Shown in pieces: positions 50,031-58,262 of a stretch of DNA of 64,000 bases (position 1 is its first letter; each line of letters begins with the position of its first letter). A program made the position numbers and the translations under genes. Source of the DNA: Sulfurospirillaceae bacterium. GTDB taxonomy: Bacteria > Campylobacterota > Campylobacteria > Campylobacterales > Sulfurospirillaceae. The stretch lies in contig JAQUGO010000002.1 of NCBI GenBank assembly GCA_028684065.1, positions 1-64,000 on the forward strand, in the 5' to 3' direction. Under the pieces are notes generated by a model. It was given only the letters and a program-made list of their open reading frames with translations. It did no database searches and was not told the DNA's origin.

Positions 50031-50945
50031 CTAATACTTTTTACCCGTATAAGCCCATAAATCTTTCTCGCTAATATCTTCAAGAAGCACTTTGAGACTT
50101 TTTAAGGTAAATAATTTCACCGTTTCACTTTTAAGAAGTTTCAGCTCATTAGTAAAGCCATTTTTTGCAAAAATAACTAAGATATCAGGTTTTAACTCAG
50201 CAAGAGTACATTTTTCTTTGAGTTTACTCAATTCTGTTTTTTTCACTTTAGCATTACCGTATTTGCATACACCTGCGATTAGTTTTCCAGATTTTGTTGT
50301 CGCTAAAATATCAATTTCAGTATTTCTATCCCAATAAGCACCTACTTTAACGATAGGGTCATCTTCAAAGCTTTTTTTGAGTAGCTCTTCGCACAATTTT
50401 TCAAAAATCAAATCTGAAAAACCTTGTTCTCGATTGACCAATCGCTCTTTCACTTCTTTGTAATTTCCCTCTTTGATGCTTTTATAAAAAGGCGAGATAA
50501 ACGCAAACCAAAACCGCAAATACTCTTGCATAAAATGTAATTTATCCGAGATATTATCTTCCTCCCGCAGGGGAAGTTCCGTAGAATACTCTATCTCAAT
50601 CAGTCCATTTTCATATAAAAAATCAACTGCTCTATCGCCTTCTTCACGACTAATCTTAGCCCTCTTAAACGAAGAGAACATGCGACGGTCCCCTGTGGCA
50701 ATGGCACTTAACAGGGCATGGGTTATTTTATTGCTCTGCGTTATCTTTGTAATATCACCGTGAATATACGCATAATTTTTGAGAAACTTTGATTCGATTA
50801 AGTCTAAAAGTGGTTTTTGCATATCTACATGCCAACCACTCCCACCAAAAACTGAAAAATACTCAATGGCTTGTTCAATGTCTTGAGGTTTGTTTTGAAT
50901 ATAAAAAGAACGAAAATGTTGTAAAAAAGTAGGTTGTTGTACCAT
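50031..50945 (-). CDS. DUF234-containing protein lacking the usual N-terminal ATPase domain
   Basis: C-terminal half of COG1672-type ATPases (EYLRFWFAFISPF..., RNTEIDILATTKSGKLIAGVCKY). Confidence 0.65.
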   Translation of the reverse strand: MVQQPTFLQHFRSFYIQNKPQDIEQAIEYFSVFGGSGWHVDMQKPLLDLIESKFLKNYAYIHGDITKITQSNKITHALLSAIATGDRRMFSSFKRAKISREEGDRAVDFLYENGLIEIEYSTELPLREEDNISDKLHFMQEYLRFWFAFISPFYKSIKEGNYKEVKERLVNREQGFSDLIFEKLCEELLKKSFEDDPIVKVGAYWDRNTEIDILATTKSGKLIAGVCKYGNAKVKKTELSKLKEKCTLAELKPDILVIFAKNGFTNELKLLKSETVKLFTLKSLKVLLEDISEKDLWAYTGKKY

Positions 50946-51089
50946 AAAAAAAGCCTTTGATAATTTTTTAAATTATACTAAAATAAGCCTTTGATGATAA
51001 ACTAGGTATTATCTCATCATCATTAAAAGATACTAATGTTATAATTTTTTCCTAAGTCAATAACCTAAATAATACCAATAAGGTGCGAA

Positions 51090-51707
51090 ATGTTTGCAAA
51101 ATTTATCCGTTTATTTAAAGTTAAAGAAGACACAACACTCGATTATATGGATCCAGACAAACTCCTTAAACCCAATAAAAAAGTATTGAGAGACCCTTTA
51201 AACCAAGAAGATGAAGATGCTTTTTTTCGTGAACTTGATGCAGAAAGAGATGCCCTTGAAAGCTTTGAAGCTCAAGATAAAATCCCTCTTTTCAACGAAG
51301 AAGAAGCCCCTTTCAGAGAATCTGTATTAAAAAAAATGCGTCAATGCATGCAAGAAAAAGACTGGAATCCCAAGCATCACCCTAAATTATTACTTTCAAT
51401 AGCTTTTATCCTTAGTGCAACAGCCCTAACGATTTTTATCCTACATGAAACACCCAACCCTCTCCTCGGCAAATGGAAACCCTTAGGCAAAAATATCTTT
51501 TTACCCACAGGCGATATCGAATTTAGCAAAGATAAAGTGCAGGCTATGGGCAACAGTACCCCCGTGAAATACGACATCGAAGAACATTCCATTGAAGTCA
51601 TTGACCTCACCACTAAAATGCGCCTCACTTTTTTCATCAAAGATGAAAAAAATATCGAACTGACTATTTTAGGCGTCAAGACGTCTTATAAAAAGGCAGA
51701 TAAATAA
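51090..51707 (+). CDS. Hypothetical single-TM protein
   Basis: 205-aa ORF, TM around LLLSIAFILSATALTIFIL. Confidence 0.55.
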   Translation: MFAKFIRLFKVKEDTTLDYMDPDKLLKPNKKVLRDPLNQEDEDAFFRELDAERDALESFEAQDKIPLFNEEEAPFRESVLKKMRQCMQEKDWNPKHHPKLLLSIAFILSATALTIFILHETPNPLLGKWKPLGKNIFLPTGDIEFSKDKVQAMGNSTPVKYDIEEHSIEVIDLTTKMRLTFFIKDEKNIELTILGVKTSYKKADK

Positions 51708-51923
51708 ACATTGTGCTTGTAAAGAATTTTGTTTTTTACTCGTGTTCGCATCAATTTTCATCCATGATGAGCTTTCATCTCATTATAGTATGGACTACAC
51801 GTTCCAGAAAATTCCTTGAACACTATCATTCATTAAAGAGATTTGGAGGGTAATTTTTGCTAAAATACACATCTAACATGGATAATAGTGAATCTTATAA
51901 GCAAACGTCGAAAAGGAAAAATA

Positions 51924-52901
51924 GTGTTAACATTAAATGAATTAAAAACAACTGGTATATGGCCAAAAAATAAACCTTTTACTGAAAAGCCAGGAGAAAA
52001 GGCACTCAACGAACTAGGTTTGGTGATGTTTTATTCTGGTAAAAATGGTGATCTTTATCTTATCCCCGATGCCAATAAAGATGTCGTTTTACTGATGAGA
52101 TCCGACAGAGTTTCTGTTTTTGATATCCCTATTGGTGACGTCGTCGAAGGTAAAGGTAAAATTCAAAACTCTATTTCTACGCTTGGCGCAAATTATGCTA
52201 ATAAATTGGGCATCAGAACAGCGTTGAATACGAACTACGAAATCAAAAATCTTCCTGAAGAATTTAAACAAAGAAGTCAAGTGATTGAGCTTTGCCGTCC
52301 TTTTGAAATTGATATGGATGGTGAAACGGTGCAACTTGAACTTATTTTTAGAAATTATCTCACGGGCTCTTTGTATAAGGCATATAAAAATGGGCAAGAC
52401 CCATACAACTTACACCTTGAAGATGGCCTACAAGAGTGGCACAAGTTCGATGCACCTATCTTTACACCCACAACCAAAGGCGAAACCGATGTTCCACTTG
52501 ATGGCTCTAAAGTCGCACTAAAAATTCCAGAAATTGCGAAGACTTTAAAAAGTCTTTTTATCGATTTTTCTAACTATGCTCACGCTCGTGGCATTACAAT
52601 TATTGACACAAAATTTGAAGTTTTCCTCAACGCAAAGGGTGAATGGGTACTAGGCGATGAGATACTGACTCCTGAGAGTAGTAGATTTATCATGAGTGCA
52701 GATTTTGACGCTGGTAATTTTAAATCAATGGACAAACAACTCATCCGAAACTATGCTATCAGTGATGGCTGGAAAGAACGATGGCTCAGCGAAAAAACAG
52801 CCAATCCTAGTCAAAAATTCTTAAAAGCGTCTATTCCTGCAGAAATCAAAAAAGCAGTCATCAAAGGTTACGAGTATATCTACTCTCTCCTCAAAAATTA
52901 A
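51924..52901 (+). CDS. purC: Phosphoribosylaminoimidazole-succinocarboxamide synthase
   Basis: LMRSDRVSVFDIPIGDVVEGKGKIQNSIS, FIDFSNYAHARGITIIDTKFEV, DEILTPESSRF. Start uncertain (51888-51924). Confidence 0.85.
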   Translation: MLTLNELKTTGIWPKNKPFTEKPGEKALNELGLVMFYSGKNGDLYLIPDANKDVVLLMRSDRVSVFDIPIGDVVEGKGKIQNSISTLGANYANKLGIRTALNTNYEIKNLPEEFKQRSQVIELCRPFEIDMDGETVQLELIFRNYLTGSLYKAYKNGQDPYNLHLEDGLQEWHKFDAPIFTPTTKGETDVPLDGSKVALKIPEIAKTLKSLFIDFSNYAHARGITIIDTKFEVFLNAKGEWVLGDEILTPESSRFIMSADFDAGNFKSMDKQLIRNYAISDGWKERWLSEKTANPSQKFLKASIPAEIKKAVIKGYEYIYSLLKN

Positions 52902-52907
52902 AAGAAC

Positions 52908-52940
52908 GCTTACATGTAAAGATTTTCTTTACATGTAAGC
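52908..52940 (+). terminator. purC terminator made of two inverted TTACATGTAA elements
   Basis: gcttacatgtaaaga-ttt-tctttacatgtaagc, perfect 15-bp stem. Confidence 0.7.
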
Positions 52941-52949
52941 CACTAAAGT

Positions 52950-53019
52950 TTAAACTTCTTTCAATTTCCTAAGCACCTTCACCATCGCCAAAGTATCGAG
53001 TTCACAGTACTTCAACAAC
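52950..53019 (-). pseudogene. 3'-end remnant of a DUF2779 gene
   Basis: Minus-strand MLLKYCELDTLAMVKVLRKLKEV*; 41 nt identical to 53730-53770. Confidence 0.8.
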
Positions 53020-53024
53020 ATATT

Positions 53025-53663
53025 TTATGCTTGTAAATTTTCTACATGCAAAGATATATTTTCATGTTTTTTCAACTCTTTTCTACCTATTTTGGCAGAA
53101 ATAATATGGCGTAAATTATAAAAAAGAAAAAAACTAGCAAACAAACAAATAGCACTCAACACAAAAGTAGGTATAGACGTAACAATAGAAAAATTGAAAA
53201 ATCCATAAAGAAACGAAGCTATTCCAGAGAGATAGAAGAATACAGTAAAAATGGCGTTTGCATAAAAAATAATAGCATCAACTTTTGAAATTTTTACTTT
53301 TAAAATTCCATCTTCATAATCAAAAAATTGTAGTCCTCTTTGAAAATGCCTAAATCCAACTTCTCCTTTTGCATCTTTATACGCTTTTATAATCACTTCT
53401 CTAAATTCTTTTTCTACATTGAGTCCTAGTGTTGTTGAAAGATACTCTTTTGTAAGTTGATCCTCTAAAAGCTCTCTATCTAAACCTTTTATATTTTCAT
53501 GTTTTAAAGCTTCTTCTATTTTTATAATTTTTACTTTTTTTCTGCTATCTATAAACTCAATGATATTTTTATAATTTATAATCAACGCTATAAGTATTAT
53601 CAACAGCACAATTAAAACATTCCCTTTTTCAATACTGTCTATAAGTTTATTTATTAATTCCAT
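53025..53663 (-). CDS. Hypothetical membrane protein
   Basis: 212 aa; N-terminal TM LIVLLIILIALIINY and two further TM segments. Confidence 0.6.
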   Translation of the reverse strand: MELINKLIDSIEKGNVLIVLLIILIALIINYKNIIEFIDSRKKVKIIKIEEALKHENIKGLDRELLEDQLTKEYLSTTLGLNVEKEFREVIIKAYKDAKGEVGFRHFQRGLQFFDYEDGILKVKISKVDAIIFYANAIFTVFFYLSGIASFLYGFFNFSIVTSIPTFVLSAICLFASFFLFYNLRHIISAKIGRKELKKHENISLHVENLQA

Positions 53664-53694
53664 TCTTACCCCTTATCTTCAAAGAATTCAAATC

Positions 53695-55179
53695 TCATTC
53701 ACACACTTTTCTTAATTTCCCCAATACTTTCACCATCGCCAAAGTATCGAGTTCACAGTACTTCAACAACTGTTCTCGCACTTTCATTTGTTCTTCCAAA
53801 CTCTTACCATATAAAGAGGCAAAGGCGTTCATAGCATCACCGCCATTTTGGATGCCATCAAGTTTTTTATAGGCGAGTTCCATCTCAGGTACAAGCGCAG
53901 GAAGGACGTATTTGATGGAGTAACTACCTTGCATGACTGGGGTGACGTAGTGTCCTTTTTGGAAAGGAAGCATCAAATCTTTGATGGTGTCGTGTAGGTG
54001 CATAAGCCTTACATGTAAGTCCGGAAACAGCTGCGCAAGTGAGGCGATGACGCCTTTTTCGAAGCTCATATTGTATGCCAAAATGTTTACATGTAAAGGT
54101 ATATCTTCGACCAATTTCTCCGCCAAAGTGCGTCTTGGGTCGCTTCCTGTCTCAGCTAAAAATGCTTTATGCTCCAATGTGCCATCACGGTGTTCTACAT
54201 GTAAGGAGTATTGAAACGGTATTTGTTTGTAAGGGCTGACACCGTTCCACTCTGGCACGGCTTGTTGAAAGGTCTCAAAGTCAAGATGATAGATCGGATA
54301 CGTGAGGGTTTCTAAAAACTCAGCGATTGCGGCATGGTCGATGAACGTGTGTTGCTTTTTCCAGTTCTCGACCTTTTGCCACTGCAAAGGTGTCATCGCA
54401 AAGTCTTCGGGGATGTCTTCGATAGCCACGATATTTTTGGCATAAAGCTCTTGTTGTTTTTTACTGCCAAGGTTGAAGATATTGAAGATGCTGTACTCTG
54501 GGATATTTCGCTGAACTTTCCAACAATACGCCTTTGCATCGCACTCGTACGGGTCATTGCACTGTTTGCCAATGTCGATGTTTGGCTCATGAAATTTATC
54601 GTCTAAATACGCCTCAAACGCTTCAAGTTTTGCAGGGATAGAGCCTTGCAAATCTCGCACCTCATCTGTGACATCGACCACCACAAAAAGTTTTTCAAGT
54701 TCCAACGCTTCTTCTCGCACATAACTAGAGTTAATATGCACCACATGACACGCCCCAACCCTAAAACCAAGGGCTTCTAAAACATACAGCTGAATGGAAA
54801 TATCATGCAGATAGATAGGCTTCACATCGGTGGAACTCTTCACTTCATACAGCTCTAAGCCAAGAGGCGTTTGGCGCAAGATGTCCACCATCACCACGAT
54901 GCCCTCGTAAATAAACGTCGCCTCGTAGATGTTTTCCACACCCTCATCAAAATACGTTTTTGTAAGCCTCGCCATGCTTTTAAAATCGTGTGCATCAAAA
55001 GGTATCTCACGCCCATTTGGAAACAACTCACACGCCAAATCCCCCACAACATTACCCGTTTCAAACCGTGCTTTAGCACTGGCATCGGGCGGGCTCAATT
55101 CCTCTGGCTTGTACTTTTTCAGCCAAAGGGACTTTGGGCATTGAATGGCTCGGGTGTAGAGGGATTTTGAGAGGGTCAT
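53695..55179 (-). CDS. DUF2779-domain protein (Cas4/RecB-like PD-(D/E)xK N-terminus plus RNase H-like C-terminus)
   Basis: LELYEVKSSTDVK; Cys cluster KQCNDPYECDAKAYCW; YHLDFETFQQAVPEWNGVSPYKQIPFQYSLH. Confidence 0.8.
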   Translation of the reverse strand: MTLSKSLYTRAIQCPKSLWLKKYKPEELSPPDASAKARFETGNVVGDLACELFPNGREIPFDAHDFKSMARLTKTYFDEGVENIYEATFIYEGIVVMVDILRQTPLGLELYEVKSSTDVKPIYLHDISIQLYVLEALGFRVGACHVVHINSSYVREEALELEKLFVVVDVTDEVRDLQGSIPAKLEAFEAYLDDKFHEPNIDIGKQCNDPYECDAKAYCWKVQRNIPEYSIFNIFNLGSKKQQELYAKNIVAIEDIPEDFAMTPLQWQKVENWKKQHTFIDHAAIAEFLETLTYPIYHLDFETFQQAVPEWNGVSPYKQIPFQYSLHVEHRDGTLEHKAFLAETGSDPRRTLAEKLVEDIPLHVNILAYNMSFEKGVIASLAQLFPDLHVRLMHLHDTIKDLMLPFQKGHYVTPVMQGSYSIKYVLPALVPEMELAYKKLDGIQNGGDAMNAFASLYGKSLEEQMKVREQLLKYCELDTLAMVKVLGKLRKVCE

Positions 55180-55180
55180 G

Positions 55181-56185
55181 TTATTTATTTTCCACCTCTA
55201 GCAATAGTTTGTCAAAATCACTCCTAAAAAGTCTATCTTGAACCACACGGTATTTTTCAAATTCGCTCAAAGCTTTTTCATCGGCTATTTTTTTAGTGAT
55301 TTGCCCTGCATCGTGCAAAATCTCTCTATCATCAAACTCCAAAAAGGCATCGAGTCTTTTAGCCCAATCGTCCATGCTCATAGGAATATTTCGTTTGGCT
55401 CTACTTTCTGCAAGGTCTAAAAAAGCATTGACAATTCGCCCAAGAGAGTCAAGTTCTTCTTTTGAGAGATAGTTTTTTGCTACAGTGACATCAGATTTCA
55501 GTACCTTTCCACTAGGTGCATTTTCCCAAGACGTTAGCCCCATATATTCTTTCTCACTATCTGCTCTATTGTGGATGAGTTCCGCCGCCGTATGTCCGTG
55601 AATGGCAAAATGAAGTTTGTTCTGCACCTTTGCAAAAAACGTTTTGGTTGTCTCGTCGTCTTTGTTGTAGTCCACACTTGTGGCATAAATATCGGTAATC
55701 TTTTGGTAAAACATCCGCTCACTCAGTCGTATCTCTCGTATCTCTTCTAAGAGCTTATCAAAATAGTTTTGTCCTAAAAACGAACCGTTTTCAAGTCGCT
55801 TTTTATCAAGCACAAACCCTTTAATGGCAAACTCTTTCAGTACGCTTGTCGCCCACTGTCTAAACTGTGTCGCTTTTTTGGAGTTTACTCTATATCCTAC
55901 GGAGATGATGGCATCGAGGTTATAGTATTTTGTGTTATAGGTTTTACCATCATTGGCAGTATGTCGGAATTCCCGACATACTGATTTTTCAACTAACTCT
56001 TCACTTTCAAATATATTTTTAAGATGCTCAATTATAGTTGTTCGACCTTTATCAAAAAGCTGGGCTATCATCGTTTGAGTAAGCCAAACGGACTCTTCAA
56101 AAACTTTTACCTCGATGCTGTTTTCTCCACTTTGTGAGGTAAATATCAAAAATTCAGCAGTCGAGTTTCTTATGAGTTTATCCAT
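55181..56185 (-). CDS. RhuM-family protein
   Basis: EVKVFEESVWLTQTMIAQLFDKGRTTIIEHLKNIFESEEL...YYNLDAIISVGYRVNSKKATQFRQWATSVLKEFAIKGFVLDKKRL. Confidence 0.85.
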   Translation of the reverse strand: MDKLIRNSTAEFLIFTSQSGENSIEVKVFEESVWLTQTMIAQLFDKGRTTIIEHLKNIFESEELVEKSVCREFRHTANDGKTYNTKYYNLDAIISVGYRVNSKKATQFRQWATSVLKEFAIKGFVLDKKRLENGSFLGQNYFDKLLEEIREIRLSERMFYQKITDIYATSVDYNKDDETTKTFFAKVQNKLHFAIHGHTAAELIHNRADSEKEYMGLTSWENAPSGKVLKSDVTVAKNYLSKEELDSLGRIVNAFLDLAESRAKRNIPMSMDDWAKRLDAFLEFDDREILHDAGQITKKIADEKALSEFEKYRVVQDRLFRSDFDKLLLEVENK

Positions 56186-56224
56186 CTATCTTAGCCTTTT
56201 ATTCATGTGTAATATTCTTTTTAG

Positions 56225-56308
56225 CAACTATTTTACTCTTCATCGCTCAATGGCTTTGAAAAAATTTCAATATGAAATGCCTTACAACGCAACAATCCAC
56301 ACGCTAAA
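56225..56308. repeat. Duplicated 84-bp upstream module, copy A (upstream of the RhuM gene)
   Basis: About 10 mismatches by eye against 57203-57286; contains ATTTCA-ATA-TGAAAT. Confidence 0.8.
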
Positions 56309-56385
56309 GCCCATCGTTTTTTTTACATGTAAGAATCAAAAAATAGCCTGTCACATTTTTCTTCTTACATGTAAACACACTTTAC

Positions 56386-57186
56386 TCATTTTATCAGCCT
56401 ACTAACCACGTTATCGGTTAATATCTGCATCTGTTGGATAGCAATTGTATTGAGCTTTTGAAGCCTCTCTTTTTGCCCTAATCCTTCTTGGATAAATAGC
56501 GCATTAAGTGTTTCTAGATTTGCCAAACAGACAAGCTGGCTGACATCGGCATCGTCGCGGATATTGCCTTTTCTCTCAGGATTTGCATCACGCCACATTT
56601 TTGCACTCATGCCAAAAAGTGCTACATTTAAGATGTCAGCTTCACTGGCATAGACATGGCTAATTTGTTGAGGCGTAAGAGTTTTTGGTATGAGATTTAT
56701 CTGAATTGCATCGGTGTGAATGCGGTAATTAATCTTGGTGAGATTCCTTCTGATATCCCAACCCAACTGTTTTTGCTCATCATCTTTGAGTCTTTGAAAC
56801 TCTTTAATGAGATAGAGTTTAAACTTGACCGAAATCCACGATGCAAACTCAAAGGCGATGTCTTTATGAGCATATGTGCCACCGTATCTGCCTGATTTTG
56901 AGACGATACCAATGGCATTGGTAGCTTCAATCCACTTTTGAGGACGCAGGGTAAAGCTGTTGAGTCCGGCTTCTTTTCTAAACCGGTCGAATTCGACCGG
57001 TTTAAAATTTGGATTGTAAAGATGCTCCCAAATACCTAGAAATTCTATGGTATTTCGGTTGCGTAGCCAATTACGAATAATTTCATTGGCTTCGCTGTCT
57101 TCTTTGTACTTTGCGATGTCTGTCAGGGAGATATAATCATCTTTATTGATTGCTATGCTTTGATCAAAAACAGTTATATTTGCCAT
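56386..57186 (-). CDS. KilA-N domain-containing protein
   Basis: IAINKDDYISLTDIAKYK...IIRNWLRNRNTIEFLGIWEHLYNPNFK...KWIEATNAIGIVSKSGRYGGTYAHKDIAFEFASWIS. Confidence 0.88.
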   Translation of the reverse strand: MANITVFDQSIAINKDDYISLTDIAKYKEDSEANEIIRNWLRNRNTIEFLGIWEHLYNPNFKPVEFDRFRKEAGLNSFTLRPQKWIEATNAIGIVSKSGRYGGTYAHKDIAFEFASWISVKFKLYLIKEFQRLKDDEQKQLGWDIRRNLTKINYRIHTDAIQINLIPKTLTPQQISHVYASEADILNVALFGMSAKMWRDANPERKGNIRDDADVSQLVCLANLETLNALFIQEGLGQKERLQKLNTIAIQQMQILTDNVVSRLIK

Positions 57187-57202
57187 GTTTTACCTTTTTT
57201 AA

Positions 57203-57286
57203 CAACTACTTTACTATTAATTGTTCAATTTCTTTGAAAAAATTTCAATTTGAAATGCTTTACAATGCAACAATCCACACGCTAAA
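57203..57286. repeat. Duplicated 84-bp upstream module, copy B (upstream of the KilA-N gene)
   Basis: See copy A; contains ATTTCA-ATT-TGAAAT. Confidence 0.8.
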
Positions 57287-57391
57287 TTCCCCACAACATT
57301 ACCCGTCTCAAACCGTGTTTTGGCACTGGCATCTGGTGGAATTAAAACCTCTGGTGTACTTTTTCAGCCAAAGGGATTTTGAGAGGGTCAT
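57275..57391 (-). pseudogene. 5'-end remnant of a DUF2779 gene
   Basis: Matches the 5' end of 53695..55179 (ccacaacattacccgt.tcaaaccgtg...ctttttcagccaaaggg...attttgagagggtcatgttat) with an internal deletion and frameshift. Confidence 0.8.
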
Positions 57392-57401
57392 GTTATGTTA
57401 T

Positions 57402-58262
57402 TCATTCGATTTTATATCCTGGAGGAATTTTAAAGACTTTAGACGTAATTTTTTGTTGAGCTTGAATTAATTCATTAACGGGTAAATGCACTACTTGAGT
57501 TGCAAATAAATCAGCGCCTTGATTTCTAAAAATCATTCTTTTGTAACTATCACTATATGGAGAAAACACCAATGAGTCCCCGAACTTTCCGGTATTGCAA
57601 ATTAGGACATTACACATCACTAATCTAGCAATTCCTTCAGCTAATGAAAAAAAAGAATTCGTATCTTGATTGTATGCAATAATAATCATATGTTGAACTT
57701 TTCCTTTGTACGCAACATATCGTTCTATATCATAAAAATCTGCACAAATTGCAAAACCTATTTTCCCATACTCACCAGAATCAATCAAATACATATTTTC
57801 GTCAGAATCAAACGTAAAGTCTTTAGTTGAATATTCATTAATTGTTTTTTTTTCAGCATTTGCAGGATATTTTTTACCTAATAATCGAATAGTAGTTGAA
57901 GATGATTTCATATCTTCATTCCATTTATTTGGGACAATTAAAATTGCATTATTCTTAACTTTTTTTTCTTTGTTTACATCCCAGTCTAGTCCAGCTATTA
58001 CAACAGCATTCATTTCCTGAGCAAGTTTTCTAAGTTCATATTGATACCCATTTGGAACTGTAAGTTCGGGCATTACAATAATATCTGGCTTTGTATGATG
58101 ATTATATAGTTTATGAAATCCTTTTTTCATTTCTTGCCAAATATAATTTTCTGCTTCTTCTTTCATTCGCAAAGTTATATTTTCCCTAGGCCCCCAAGCA
58201 ATGTCATTATCAAGATTTGTTTGAATAAATCCTATTTTCAAATACTCAGTCATTACTTTCAC
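57402..58262 (-). CDS. Nitrilase / carbon-nitrogen hydrolase-family protein (putative RT-associated)
   Basis: Candidate catalytic Glu in IVMPELTVP, Cys in IGFAICADFYDIE, Lys-rich segment RLLGKKYPANAEKK; start overlaps the RT stop by 17 bp. Confidence 0.8.
   Translation of the reverse strand: MKVMTEYLKIGFIQTNLDNDIAWGPRENITLRMKEEAENYIWQEMKKGFHKLYNHHTKPDIIVMPELTVPNGYQYELRKLAQEMNAVVIAGLDWDVNKEKKVKNNAILIVPNKWNEDMKSSSTTIRLLGKKYPANAEKKTINEYSTKDFTFDSDENMYLIDSGEYGKIGFAICADFYDIERYVAYKGKVQHMIIIAYNQDTNSFFSLAEGIARLVMCNVLICNTGKFGDSLVFSPYSDSYKRMIFRNQGADLFATQVVHLPVNELIQAQQKITSKVFKIPPGYKIE

Noticed and set aside
56115-57470. Plus-strand ORFs 56115..56405 and 57150..57470 sharing LKKFQ(Y/F)EM(P/L)YNATIHTL
   Set aside because: The shared peptide reflects a duplicated non-coding upstream module and a DUF2779 remnant, not homologous proteins.
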